64,000 bases of DNA from Undibacterium sp. CCC3.4 (GTDB lineage: Bacteria; Pseudomonadota; Gammaproteobacteria; Burkholderiales; Burkholderiaceae_D): NCBI RefSeq assembly GCF_034347425.1, contig NZ_CP133779.1:1922001-1986000 (forward strand), read 5' to 3'. The notes beneath the pieces were generated by a model. It saw nothing but the letters and a program-made list of their open reading frames with translations, did no database searches and was not told the DNA's origin. The position numbers were made by a program, and so were the translations under genes. The stretch's first letter is position 1. Every line of letters starts with the position of its first letter. Shown piece by piece: positions 54,359 to 63,425 of the stretch.

Positions 54359-55726
54359 TCAGCGTTTTCCGGGCATCATGCCCTTCATTCCGCGCAACAT
54401 TTTCATCATCCCGCCGCCGCGCAATTTTTTCATCATCGTTTGCATTTGCTCGAATTGATTGAGCATACGATTGACTTCCTGGATCTGTACTCCCGCACCG
54501 GTGGCGATGCGGCGCTTGCGCGAAGCTTTGATCAATTCCGGTTTGGCGCGCTCGAGTGCGGTCATGGAATTGATCATTCCTTCCATACGGCGCACTTGTT
54601 TCTCGGCATTGTCCATATTGGCACCGGCAGCCGCTTGCTGCATTTGTGCCGGCAGTTTATCCATCAGGTTAGACAAGCCGCCCATGTTTTTCATCTGCGA
54701 GATTTGCATCTTGAAATCATTGAGGTCAAATTTTCCGCCATCTTTGATCTTGTGCGCCAAATTTTGAGCTGCCGCAACGTCCATGCCTTTCTGTGCCGAT
54801 TCTACCAAGGCCAGAATATCGCCCATGCCGAGTACGCGATTGGCCATGCGGGTGGCATCGAAAGCTTCGAGGCCATCGAGTTTTTCTGCCACACCGACGA
54901 ATTTGATCGGCTTGCCGGTGACATAGCGCACCGACAGGGCGGCACCACCACGGGCGTCACCATCGAGCTTGGTCAGCACCACGCCGGTCAGCGGCAGGGC
55001 ATCATTGAAGGCCTTGGCGGTATTGACGGCATCTTGACCGAGCATGGCATCGACCACGAACAGGGTTTCGATGGGATTGAGAGCCGCATGCACCGCGGCG
55101 ATTTCTTGCATCATCGCTGCATCGATACCCAAACGGCCGGCGGTATCGACGATCAGCACTTCATGATGGTGTTTCTTGGCGTAATCGAGTGCGGCCAAGG
55201 CAATATCGACCGGCTTTTGCTGCGCTTGCGAGGGGAAGAAGTCGGCCCCGACTTGTTCGGTCACCGATTGCAGCTGCGCGATCGCGGCTGGACGGTAGAC
55301 GTCGACTGAGACCGTCAAGACTTTTTTCTTTTTTTGCTCGCGCAAGTATTTGGCCAGCTTACCGACCGTGGTGGTTTTACCGGCACCCTGCAAACCAGCC
55401 ATCAGGATGATGGCTGGCGGTTGACAGGCAAAGCTCAGCAGTGAGGCTTCGGGGCCGAGATCGGCACCCATCAGGGCCGCCAATTCTTTTTGCACCACGC
55501 CGACCAGTGCCTGGCCCGGTGTCAGCGAGGCCATGACTTCTTCGCCCAGGGCTTTTTCTTTGACGCGGGCGATCAGTTCGCGCACGGCCGGCAAGGCCAC
55601 ATCGGCCTCCAGCAGTGCCATCCTTACTTCGCGCAGCATGTCGGCGGTATTGGATTCGGTCAGACGGGCTTCGCCGCGCATGGTCTTGACCACTTTGGCG
55701 AGACGTTGGGTGAGATTATCGAGCAT
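54359..55726 (-). CDS. ffh: Signal recognition particle GTPase Ffh
   Basis: Ffh binds 4.5S RNA and signal sequences of nascent inner-membrane proteins. The 455-residue protein has the N domain (about residues 1-85) and the G domain with MAGLQGAGKTTTVGKLAKYL (about 103-122), DVYRPAAIAQLQ, DTAGRLGID and TKLDGDARGGAA. The Met-rich M domain at the C-terminus (about 320-455) includes the RNA-binding helix-turn (RRIATGAGVQIQEVNRML). The tail MLRGMKGMMPGKR is typical. The 4.5S RNA gene was not found in the window. Confidence 0.98.
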   Translation of the reverse strand: MLDNLTQRLAKVVKTMRGEARLTESNTADMLREVRMALLEADVALPAVRELIARVKEKALGEEVMASLTPGQALVGVVQKELAALMGADLGPEASLLSFACQPPAIILMAGLQGAGKTTTVGKLAKYLREQKKKKVLTVSVDVYRPAAIAQLQSVTEQVGADFFPSQAQQKPVDIALAALDYAKKHHHEVLIVDTAGRLGIDAAMMQEIAAVHAALNPIETLFVVDAMLGQDAVNTAKAFNDALPLTGVVLTKLDGDARGGAALSVRYVTGKPIKFVGVAEKLDGLEAFDATRMANRVLGMGDILALVESAQKGMDVAAAQNLAHKIKDGGKFDLNDFKMQISQMKNMGGLSNLMDKLPAQMQQAAAGANMDNAEKQVRRMEGMINSMTALERAKPELIKASRKRRIATGAGVQIQEVNRMLNQFEQMQTMMKKLRGGGMMKMLRGMKGMMPGKR

Positions 55727-55955
55727 AGTGAGAATTTCTGTGAAAGATGCAGTGTATGCAGCGACCAGAGCGGCCGGGTATCCGGCATTTTAACCGATTC
55801 GAGCCGATCATAAATTGCCGTTTTGTCTGATGTGCGGTGATATTTTTCATTCCGATCGGGCAGAAAGCAGGTATATTCACAGCATGTTTTGCCCGCCGCG
55901 ATCGGCGCGCCGGCAGCGTATTGCAGCCCACTGCAGACACCCAGAGGAGACGTGA

Positions 55956-56915
55956 ATGTTTAAAAAAATATTACTGGTATGGCTAGCCTGTGCCGGTGCC
56001 GCCCAAGCCGATGAGACGATACGGCTGGGTAATCTGAAATTTGCCCACTATGGTGCGGTGTCATATATCAAAGAAATCGCGCCGAAATGCGGTATCAAGG
56101 TCGATGAACGGGTGTTCCCCAAAGGCCTCGATGCGATGCAGGCGGTGATTGCCGGTGAACTCGATATCGCGGCGGTGTCGTCGGAAGCGGTGATTTCAGC
56201 GCGCGCCTCTGGTACGCCGATCTTTTTGGTAGCCGGTTTTGCCCGAGGTGGCGTGCGTTTAGTCGGGCGCAGCGATCTCGGTATGAAAACGGTGAACGAT
56301 TTAAAGGGTAAAAAAGTCGGCGTTACGCGCGGCGGCATTCAAGATATTTTGCTGGCGGCCGAATTGGCCGGTGCCGGTTTGACGTATTCCGACCAGGCCG
56401 GCAAAGATGTACAAATCATTTATCTCGGTTTTCCCGATCTGAACCAAGCTTTGATGGGGAAAAACATCGATGCGATGATGCAGTCGGAACCGTATTCTTC
56501 GCAATCCTTGAGCAAGGGCTATGGCCAGGAAATCATCAAACCGTATGATACGCCGATCGGCGAGCCGGTGCGCACGATGGTGATGACGGAGAAATTTTAC
56601 AAAGATCATCGACCGGCGGCGGAGAAATTCATGCGCTGTTTCGTTGAGGCGACCAAGTTGTTCATCGATAATCCAGCCTTGGCCGAGAAATACGTGCGCG
56701 AAAATATGTTCAAGGGCCAAGTCAGTCATGAAGACTTCGTTAATGCCATCGGTAACTCGCCGTACACTTACGATATCACGGCCGAGCATATACAAATCAC
56801 CACCGATTTGATGCAAAAATACGGCGTCGGTAAAATGCTCAAGCCACCGCTGGCGAAAGACTGGGTCAAGACCGATTTACTGGAACAGGCTAAACGCAGC
56901 CTCAACGTTAAATGA
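55956..56915 (+). CDS. ABC transporter substrate-binding protein (nitrate/sulfonate/taurine-like)
   Basis: A 319-residue periplasmic protein of the NMT1/THI5/SsuA type. It has a short signal peptide (MFKKILLVWLACAGAAQA, cleaved near residue 18) and two alpha/beta lobes. Conserved pieces are AVIAGELDIAAVSSEAVISA and LKGKKVGVTRGGIQDILLAA. GGAG is upstream of the ATG. The next two genes, both with tight spacing, encode its permease and ATPase. Substrates of this family include nitrate, sulfonates, taurine, thiamine precursors and others; none can be assigned from sequence alone. Confidence 0.9.
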   Translation: MFKKILLVWLACAGAAQADETIRLGNLKFAHYGAVSYIKEIAPKCGIKVDERVFPKGLDAMQAVIAGELDIAAVSSEAVISARASGTPIFLVAGFARGGVRLVGRSDLGMKTVNDLKGKKVGVTRGGIQDILLAAELAGAGLTYSDQAGKDVQIIYLGFPDLNQALMGKNIDAMMQSEPYSSQSLSKGYGQEIIKPYDTPIGEPVRTMVMTEKFYKDHRPAAEKFMRCFVEATKLFIDNPALAEKYVRENMFKGQVSHEDFVNAIGNSPYTYDITAEHIQITTDLMQKYGVGKMLKPPLAKDWVKTDLLEQAKRSLNVK

Positions 56916-57742
56916 GCGCAGCGGTGCGGCAGAAATGGCGCGGCGCGGCGACCGGCTTGATTGTCCCGGTGCTGCTGATCGCGCTGTGGCAGAGCGTTAC
57001 CACGCTAGGCTGGGTGAATCCGCAAATCTTACCGTCACCCTGGGCGGTGCTGTTGAAATGGCTGGAATATGCCGCCCCGAGCGCGCCCTACGACGCGGCG
57101 AACTCGAGCTGGTTAGCGTGGGCCGTGTCGGGTGAACTGATCGGCGACACCATAGGCAGTATGGGGCGCGTGTTGTCGGGCTTTTTCATCGGCGCGGCGC
57201 TGGCGCTGCCGCTGGGTTTGGGGATGGGCGCGAGTGCGCGCGTGTATGCCTGGCTCAATCCCTTATTGCAGGTGCTAAGGCCGATTCCGCCGATTGCGTA
57301 TATCCCTTTATCGATACTGTGGTTCGGACTCGGCAATCCACCGGCGATTTTTCTCATCGCCATCGGGGCTTTTTTTCCAGTGCTGATGAATACGGTTGCC
57401 GGTGTGCGGCAAGTTGACAGTATTTATATCCGCGCTGCCCGTAATCTTGGTGCCGGACCAGCCACGCTGTTTCTGCGCGTGATGTTGCCAGCAGCGGTGC
57501 CGTATATTTTGGCCGGCGTGCGCATCGGCATCGGCACCTCTTTTATCGTGGTGATCGTGTCAGAAATGATCGCGGTCAATAATGGTCTCGGTTTCCGTAT
57601 TCTGGAAGCACGTGAGTACTTCTGGTCCGATAAAATCATTGCTGGGATGTTAAGCATAGGCATGCTTGGTTTGGCGATTGATTTGGCGGTGAATCGACTC
57701 AATAACTATCTGTTGCGTTGGCATCGCGGCTTGGAGCACTAA
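56912..57742 (+). CDS. ABC transporter permease (SsuC/TauC-like)
   Basis: A 276-residue inner-membrane permease with about six hydrophobic segments. The cytoplasmic EAA loop that docks the ATPase is RAARNLGAGPATLFLRVMLP followed by AAVPYILAGVRIG. The gene overlaps the binding-protein gene by four bases (ATGA). The N-terminal region contains an extra loop (about residues 48-70, Ala/Ser/Tyr-rich) before the main permease domain, slightly longer than in SsuC. Identification to the family is firm; the substrate is unknown. Confidence 0.92.
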   Translation: MSAAVRQKWRGAATGLIVPVLLIALWQSVTTLGWVNPQILPSPWAVLLKWLEYAAPSAPYDAANSSWLAWAVSGELIGDTIGSMGRVLSGFFIGAALALPLGLGMGASARVYAWLNPLLQVLRPIPPIAYIPLSILWFGLGNPPAIFLIAIGAFFPVLMNTVAGVRQVDSIYIRAARNLGAGPATLFLRVMLPAAVPYILAGVRIGIGTSFIVVIVSEMIAVNNGLGFRILEAREYFWSDKIIAGMLSIGMLGLAIDLAVNRLNNYLLRWHRGLEH

Positions 57743-57743
57743 T

Positions 57744-58541
57744 ATGACAGCCTCTCCGATACAAATTACCGCCGTCAACAAGGTGTTCGGCACGGCAGAG
57801 TCGGCCGTGGTGGCACTGCGTGACATCAACCTCACGATCGCCGCGGGTCAGTTCGTTTGCCTGCTCGGCCCATCGGGCTGTGGCAAATCGACTCTACTCA
57901 ATGCGATTGCCGGGTTTTCCTTGCCGAGCACGGGCCAGATCGTCGTCAACGGCGTCACGGTGAGCGAGCCGGGGCCTGATCGCGGCATGGTGTTTCAGGA
58001 ATATGCCTTGTTTCCATGGATGACGGTGGCACAGAATATTGCCTTCGGCCTCGAGATCAAAGGGATAGCTGCGCGCACGATTGCCGCTCGCGTGGCCGAA
58101 CTGGCAACGATGCTCGGCTTGTCTGACTTTTTACAACGTTTCCCGAAAGATTTGTCGGGCGGCATGCGCCAACGCGTCGCGATCGCGCGCGTGCTGGCAC
58201 TCGATGCGCCGGTGATGTTGATGGATGAACCCTTCGGTGCTCTCGATGCTTTGACACGTAGAAACCTGCAGGATGAATTATTGCGTATTTGGGTAGAGTT
58301 GAAGAAAACCATTATTTTCGTCACGCACAGCATCGAAGAGGCGATTTATCTGGCGGATCGGGTGATTGTGATGACGTATCGTCCCGGTACCGTGAAACGC
58401 GATGTCTTGATCGATTTGCCGCGCTTGCGCGACCCTTCTGCGCCGGAATTCAATCAGTTGAAGCGCGAATTGGGTCAGTTGGTCATGGAAGAGCAGCAAC
58501 GTCATCATCAAGATGAGTTGAAGATGGCGGCGCTGGATTAA
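57744..58541 (+). CDS. ABC transporter ATP-binding protein (SsuB/TauB-like)
   Basis: A 265-residue ATPase subunit of the same importer. Walker A LLGPSGCGKSTLLNAIAG (about residues 39-56), Q-loop VFQEYALFPWMTV, signature LSGGMRQRVAIARVL, Walker B VMLMDEPFGALD and the switch His in FVTHSIEEA are all present. It begins one base after the permease stop. It ends the operon; a weak stem (CTTGCTC/GAGCAAG) near 58551-58582 follows without a clear T-run. Confidence 0.95.
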   Translation: MTASPIQITAVNKVFGTAESAVVALRDINLTIAAGQFVCLLGPSGCGKSTLLNAIAGFSLPSTGQIVVNGVTVSEPGPDRGMVFQEYALFPWMTVAQNIAFGLEIKGIAARTIAARVAELATMLGLSDFLQRFPKDLSGGMRQRVAIARVLALDAPVMLMDEPFGALDALTRRNLQDELLRIWVELKKTIIFVTHSIEEAIYLADRVIVMTYRPGTVKRDVLIDLPRLRDPSAPEFNQLKRELGQLVMEEQQRHHQDELKMAALD

Positions 58542-58637
58542 GGAAGCGCTTGCTTGCTCGTTTTGCCAAAAAAGTGAGCAAGTCTTGCACTTACTTGCTA
58601 CTATGAAGAAAACTATCGCGACCAAAAGGAGCCAATG

Positions 58638-59012
58638 ATGGAGATTGATCAACTGACGAGTACTGTTGCTTCGACGTCATTGAACGCATTCAGTACCAGC
58701 AAGCTGGCTGCTGGCAATGGGGCCGCTGACTCAGCCATTGTCGCGCCAACCGCGCCGCCACCGGCGGCAACGACACAAAGCGCGGCCAGCGACGCCGCTT
58801 CACTCAAGCAATCAGCCGCGAGCCTGAATAAAAATGCACAGCCGCAGTTTGGTCGCATCGAGTTCAGTGTCGATACGCAATCGGACAAGATGGTCTTGCA
58901 AGTCGTCGACCAAGAAACCAAGCAAGTGTTGTTGCAAATTCCATCTAAAGAAGCGCTGGCACTGTCACGCAGCGTGGCTGACGGCGGCAGTTTGATCCGC
59001 GCCTCGGCCTGA
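58638..59012 (+). CDS. FlaG-family protein, 124 aa
   Basis: The C-terminal half matches the FlaG family: FGRIEFSVDTQSDKMVLQVV (about residues 73-92), DQETKQVLLQIPSKEALALS. The N-terminal half is Ala/Ser/Thr-rich and probably disordered. FlaG is often found near flagellin and affects filament length, but no other flagellar gene is in the window, so the role here is uncertain. AAGGAG precedes a double ATG; the second (58638) has the better spacing. Its last 48 bases overlap the end of the opposite-strand PLP gene. Confidence 0.8.
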   Translation: MEIDQLTSTVASTSLNAFSTSKLAAGNGAADSAIVAPTAPPPAATTQSAASDAASLKQSAASLNKNAQPQFGRIEFSVDTQSDKMVLQVVDQETKQVLLQIPSKEALALSRSVADGGSLIRASA

Positions 59013-60512
59013 GTGTGAACTCGCGTCGATTAAGCTGACCAAGCGATCGAGCGCCGCCAAGGCGGCCGCGATCAGGGCCTCGGCCGGTAGCGGATCTTGC
59101 GCGGCGACCAGCATCGCTGCACTGACACATAAGCGCAGCGCACTGACTGGCACACCAACGCGCTGGCCGCACAACACCGGTTGACCAAGTGTGTAGCAAT
59201 CGGCCGCGCTGGTATGTTCCGCAATTCCCTCCATCCCTTCAATCCCTTGCAGGCGTCGATACAAGATGGCCGTTTCGTGGCGTGCCAAGGGGCGGCGTTG
59301 ACCATCGTTGGCGACGGCATACAGCACAAAGGGGAAAATACTCGGCTCTTGATCCCAGCTCCTTGCTGTAGCGAGCGCTTGGCGATCGAGATTGGGGTTG
59401 GCCAGCGCTTCGAAATGCGGGTCTTGCGCCAGACGGTTGGAAACGGCGGCTTGGAAACGACGCAGGAAGGGAATGACAGCGGCATCGTCGAGCGCGGCGA
59501 AACGACGTAGTTCGGCCAACGCAGCTTCCCAGCGCAACAGCAGCCCGAAGTTACTGCCTTGTGCCAAGCTGGACGCGGCTGGCCAGTTGGCCGGCCAGTC
59601 TGCGGCCCAAGAATAGGCGCGCGCGCCGGGTGGTAGGGCGCGAAAGCTGGCGGCTTGGCCCGGTGGTATCAGTAAGGCACCGGAGAAAGTTGGGCCGGCG
59701 AGAAATTTCGAACCGGTCAGCGCGACGCAGAAATCTAATTCGAGGTAGGCGCGCAAACTGGCGCGCGACAAGCGAAATTGGCAGGCATCGACCAGTACTT
59801 GGATATGCTGCGGCCAAGTTTGCTGAAAACGGCGCACGCTGGCGATGGCGGGGAAAATCATGCCGGTCTTGCAAACATCGGTCAGAATTAACAGCACGCG
59901 TTGTCCGGCCGCAACGGCGCTGCTTAAAATTTGCTCCAATTCGGCATCGACCTCTGCTACGGTGCGCGGATTGCCGGCCGCGTCGCGTGCCGCCACAGTC
60001 TGCAGGCGACCTTGCCAGGCGCTGACCGCGCGGTCGCTGGCCATGCCAGCCGCACAACTGGCATCGGCGCTGAAATGTTGACCTTGCAAGGCGGCCGCTA
60101 AGCCACTGCCGGTTTCGGCCAAGTCTATCATGACGGTCAACTCTGGCTGTACCGCTTGCGCCAACAATAAATGGATGTCGGTGCCGGAGGCGGCGATCAG
60201 CATTTCTACCCCCGGATAGTCCGACACGCCGCATAAGCTCAACAGTTCCGTGCGCAGTCGCTTGACTTCGCGCTGGTACACGGTGGGCTCATCACTGATG
60301 GCGATTTGCTCGGCGCAGCGCTGGCGCAGTGCCATCGCCGCTGCCATGCCGGCGCTGGAAATGGTCGAGGCCGTCGATGAGCCGAAGGCATGTAAGTCGC
60401 TGCTCGGGCTGCTGCTGCAGCCGTATTTGTTGCGCCCTGTTTGCGGGTCAGGAACAATGCGCGCATCACCACCGCTATGCAGCAGCGTGCCGGTGTCGGG
60501 GAAGGTGCTCAC
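58965..60512 (-). CDS. Fold-type-I PLP-dependent enzyme (class V aminotransferase-like), 515 aa
   Basis: The central part resembles class V aminotransferases/cysteine desulfurase-like enzymes. SGTDIHLLLAQAVQ (about residues 110-123) and an Asp in LILTDVCKTGM and LVDACQFRLSRASL, then LTGSKFLAGPTFSGALLIPP (about 277-296), where the Lys of GSKF probably binds PLP. I cannot assign a substrate. The protein is longer than a typical class V enzyme, and its N-terminal 55 residues are Ser/Gly-rich. The GTG start overlaps the stop of the upstream ATP-grasp gene (GTGA), so they are coupled. With the PLP decarboxylase further upstream it forms a three-gene operon of unknown product. Confidence 0.7.
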   Translation of the reverse strand: MSTFPDTGTLLHSGGDARIVPDPQTGRNKYGCSSSPSSDLHAFGSSTASTISSAGMAAAMALRQRCAEQIAISDEPTVYQREVKRLRTELLSLCGVSDYPGVEMLIAASGTDIHLLLAQAVQPELTVMIDLAETGSGLAAALQGQHFSADASCAAGMASDRAVSAWQGRLQTVAARDAAGNPRTVAEVDAELEQILSSAVAAGQRVLLILTDVCKTGMIFPAIASVRRFQQTWPQHIQVLVDACQFRLSRASLRAYLELDFCVALTGSKFLAGPTFSGALLIPPGQAASFRALPPGARAYSWAADWPANWPAASSLAQGSNFGLLLRWEAALAELRRFAALDDAAVIPFLRRFQAAVSNRLAQDPHFEALANPNLDRQALATARSWDQEPSIFPFVLYAVANDGQRRPLARHETAILYRRLQGIEGMEGIAEHTSAADCYTLGQPVLCGQRVGVPVSALRLCVSAAMLVAAQDPLPAEALIAAALAALDRLVSLIDASSHSGRGADQTAAVSHAA

Positions 60513-61762
60513 TGTATTGCGATGGTATTGGGGGCCGGCTGCCGGCTGGCGTTACCCAGCATTGCACGAAATGCCCGGAATAATTTTTTCATCACGGCTT
60601 GCTTATACTCGTACATATCGAGCGGATCCATCGCATGCACCACCATGGCATTGTCGACTTCAAAGATGAGTAAGTCGCCGCTGGCGCTGACGGCGCAATC
60701 GATGCCGATGTAGGGTAAGCCCATGCGTTGATCGATCAATTTCAGGGCGGCGGCATGGGTGACGGCGAAGTCTTCATCAAACTGCGCCATGCACAGGGCT
60801 TCTTGCTCGCGCTTATTGCCATCCTCATTCATGCCGGCATTGAGATAGTGAATCATCCAATGTTTGGACACTGCCATGTGGCACAGGAAGGGACGGCCTT
60901 CGATGAGGGCGATGCGGTATTTGCGGAACCAGCCGTCGGCGCTGCGATAGTCGACAAAGCGCGATAAGTAAAAGTCGGCGGCGTCGACGCGGCTCAGATA
61001 GCCGGCCAGTTGGGCGCGGTCGTCTACCTTGTCGAGATTGGTTCCGGCATGCGAGCCCAGTGGTCGGATGATGAGTGGAAAATCATCGCCGGGTAAGAGT
61101 TGGCTGAGCGTGAGTTCGTTGGCGGCCAGCGATAGCAAAGTGGCACGCTTGGCTCGCACGGTGCGCGGCATATCGATGCCGGCGCAATCGGCGAGTGTCG
61201 CGCAGACACCGTCGCGCGTCAATTTGGCGATGTATTGCGGTAAATTGATGACTGGACGCGGCCAGGTGGCGGTCAGTTGTGCCAATTGTGCCAGCAAGGC
61301 TTGGTTGCTTTCTGATTCAGCCATCGCCACCATCATCACATCATGCTCGGGAACGATGTCGGGCCAGGCCGCATCACGTGTCAGGTAGAGAATATCGAAA
61401 CTGACATCGGATTCTTCCAGCAAAAATTCAATCGGCGTATTGGCCATCAAATCGCCCGGCCCCATGATCACCAACAGGCGCAAACCGGGGCCGTCTTGGG
61501 TGGCGGGAAAATGATAGAGCGGCTGGGTTTTGATGGCTTGGGCTTGCATGGCCAAAGCCAGATCGTGGTGGCCGGTGATTTGCAAATAGACCGAGCAATC
61601 CATCAAAGCATGGGCATCATCGATATGTTCTTCGGCACGCTTGAGCAGCGCCATCCCGAGTGCTTGCATATCTTGTTTGGCAAACGCGCGCCGCAGCAGC
61701 GGGGCTACCCCGATCAAGGGTGAGAAAGCTTGTCCGGCCATGTCGGTCATTGGGTCATTCAT
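60509..61762 (-). CDS. ATP-grasp-domain protein with N-terminal helical (TPR-like) region, 417 aa
   Basis: The ATG at 61762 has AGGAAA upstream and gives MNDPMTDMAGQAF; in-frame sequence further upstream is not convincing. The first 100 residues are helical and TPR-like (ALMDCSVYLQITGHHDLALA). Residues about 115-200 form a preATP-grasp-like alpha/beta segment (LRLLVIMGPGDLMANTPIEF). The C-terminal part is an ATP-grasp fold: DFPLIIRPLGSHAGTNLDKV, YRIALIEGRPFLCHMAVSKH, and GIDCAVSASGDLLIFEVDNA, where the last Glu and Asn are metal ligands. Such enzymes join a carboxylate to an amine or thiol through an acyl phosphate. It lies between two PLP enzymes. Confidence 0.8.
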   Translation of the reverse strand: MNDPMTDMAGQAFSPLIGVAPLLRRAFAKQDMQALGMALLKRAEEHIDDAHALMDCSVYLQITGHHDLALAMQAQAIKTQPLYHFPATQDGPGLRLLVIMGPGDLMANTPIEFLLEESDVSFDILYLTRDAAWPDIVPEHDVMMVAMAESESNQALLAQLAQLTATWPRPVINLPQYIAKLTRDGVCATLADCAGIDMPRTVRAKRATLLSLAANELTLSQLLPGDDFPLIIRPLGSHAGTNLDKVDDRAQLAGYLSRVDAADFYLSRFVDYRSADGWFRKYRIALIEGRPFLCHMAVSKHWMIHYLNAGMNEDGNKREQEALCMAQFDEDFAVTHAAALKLIDQRMGLPYIGIDCAVSASGDLLIFEVDNAMVVHAMDPLDMYEYKQAVMKKLFRAFRAMLGNASRQPAPNTIAIQ

Positions 61763-61821
61763 TAAATTTCCTATGCAAAATGCGCCGTGTTCAATGGTCA
61801 GCGCTGTCAAGACGCCGTGTA

Positions 61822-63288
61822 TCAGTTGCTGCGAGCGGCACCGAATGCCAGTACCGCCTTGAGCAGCCGATCGATATCGACCCGCGTGCTGCGGTGATTG
61901 ACGATGGCCGCGCGGATCGCTACTTGCCCCAGTATCGTCGTGCTCGATGGAGCGGCTAGCCCGGACTCGTGCAAATCGGCGACGATGTCGCGATTGACCT
62001 GATCGGCATCGCGGCAGCGGTAGCGAAAACATACGATATTGAGGCTGACCGGTGCCAGCAATTCCAACTCGCTGGATTGGCCGATCTGTTGTTTCAGGTA
62101 CTGTGCCAGCTCACAGGTATGCGCAATCATCTGGCCGAGCTTTTCTGTGCCATACACTTGGATGGTGAACCAAGTTTTGAGGGCGCGAAAGCCGCGCGAC
62201 AGGTCGGGGCCGAAGTCGCAAGGCCAGGGCGAACCGCCGGCCAAGCCGCGCACTTCGCGGCGCAGATAGGCGGCCGGTGCGGCGAAGGCGGCTTGGTGGA
62301 TGCCGCCATCACGAACTAACAAGAAGCCGGCGTCATACGGTACTTGACCCCATTTATGGAAATCAAAGGCGATCGAATCGGCGCTTTGTATTCCGCTCAG
62401 CAGTGGGGCGATACTCGGTGCCAGCATACCCAGCGCCGCATAGGCACCGTCGATGTGAAACCAGATTTTTTCACGCGCAGCGATCGCGGCCAGTTCCTGC
62501 AAGGGGTCGATGGCACCGACATCAACACTGCCGGCGGTGCCGACGATGAGGAAGGGTTGCAGTCCGGCGGCGCGGTCGGCGGCGATGGCGGCAGTCAGTG
62601 CTGCCGTATCGATGCGATGCGCGGCATCGCTGGGAATACGGCGCAAAAAGCGGCTGCCGATACCGGCCAGATCGATGGCTTGGGCGATGCAACCATGCGC
62701 TTCCACTGAGGTATACGCGCACAACTGGCGCGCTGCCGCATGTAAGCCATCTTGGCGGACGGCGGTGCCGAGCGCAGTGGTACGGGCGATGAGCACACTC
62801 ATCAGGTTCGCCATCGAGGTGCCGGTGACGAAAATACCGCTGGCGCTGGCTGGGAAGCTGAATAATTCGCGCATCCAGTGGACGATTTGGCGCTCCACTT
62901 CGAGCGGCATTTGATCGCGCCCACCGAGATTGGCATTCAGACCGGCCGCCAGCATTTCGGCTAACATGCCGACCGGTGTGCCGCCACCCTGCACCCAACC
63001 CATGAAACCGGGATGGGTATTCCCTGCCGCGTAAGGCAAGATATCGTGCATGAATGTGCTGTGGGTCTCGGCCACGCTGTGCGGCTGCGTCGGCAGTGCT
63101 TGTGAAAAACCGGCACGTACTGCCGTCGGAATCGCTTGCCACACTGGGCGCGTGCGTAGGTGTTCAAGGTAATCGAACATATCATCGAGCATCAGATGGC
63201 CTTGTGCACGCAAAGCGCCCCAGTCATCCGGATCGAGGCTGGTGGAGCAGTCCGGGTCGGTGTGTCTAGCCTTAGGCAGCGTATCCAT
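61822..63288 (-). CDS. Group II PLP-dependent amino acid decarboxylase, 488 aa
   Basis: A member of the aromatic-L-amino-acid/glutamate/diaminobutyrate decarboxylase family. The PLP lysine is in SIAFDFHKWGQVPYDAGFLL. HIDGAYAALGML holds the Asp that binds the pyridine nitrogen, and TGTSMANLMSVLIART and EAHGCIAQAIDLAG flank the cofactor. NTHPGFMGWVQGGGTPVGML is typical of the DOPA/tyrosine decarboxylase-like branch. The start at 63288 is chosen because more upstream starts would run into the terminator of the neighbouring gene. It is the first gene of the three-gene minus-strand operon. The substrate is not known; a decarboxylated amino acid would be a plausible amine for the ATP-grasp enzyme. 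Confidence 0.88.
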   Translation of the reverse strand: MDTLPKARHTDPDCSTSLDPDDWGALRAQGHLMLDDMFDYLEHLRTRPVWQAIPTAVRAGFSQALPTQPHSVAETHSTFMHDILPYAAGNTHPGFMGWVQGGGTPVGMLAEMLAAGLNANLGGRDQMPLEVERQIVHWMRELFSFPASASGIFVTGTSMANLMSVLIARTTALGTAVRQDGLHAAARQLCAYTSVEAHGCIAQAIDLAGIGSRFLRRIPSDAAHRIDTAALTAAIAADRAAGLQPFLIVGTAGSVDVGAIDPLQELAAIAAREKIWFHIDGAYAALGMLAPSIAPLLSGIQSADSIAFDFHKWGQVPYDAGFLLVRDGGIHQAAFAAPAAYLRREVRGLAGGSPWPCDFGPDLSRGFRALKTWFTIQVYGTEKLGQMIAHTCELAQYLKQQIGQSSELELLAPVSLNIVCFRYRCRDADQVNRDIVADLHESGLAAPSSTTILGQVAIRAAIVNHRSTRVDIDRLLKAVLAFGAARSN

Positions 63289-63346
63289 TTGATCATTGTA
63301 AAAAGTCAATGTCTGATTATCGCACCACGGGCAGAACTTGGGCAAA

Positions 63347-63396
63347 TATAAAAACGCCGCCACCGCGTCCTGCTTGGTGCAGGCGCGGTGGCGGCG
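63347..63396 (-). terminator. Strong terminator after the S46 peptidase gene
   Basis: A 13-bp perfect GC-rich stem (CGCCGCCACCGCG, 63355-63367, with its complement 63384-63396) plus an inner CCTGC/GCAGG pairing. On the minus strand it is followed by TTTTTATA. It separates the S46 peptidase from the decarboxylase operon. Confidence 0.85.
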
Positions 63397-63425
63397 TACT
63401 TTTACTTAATTACTTAATTACTTAT

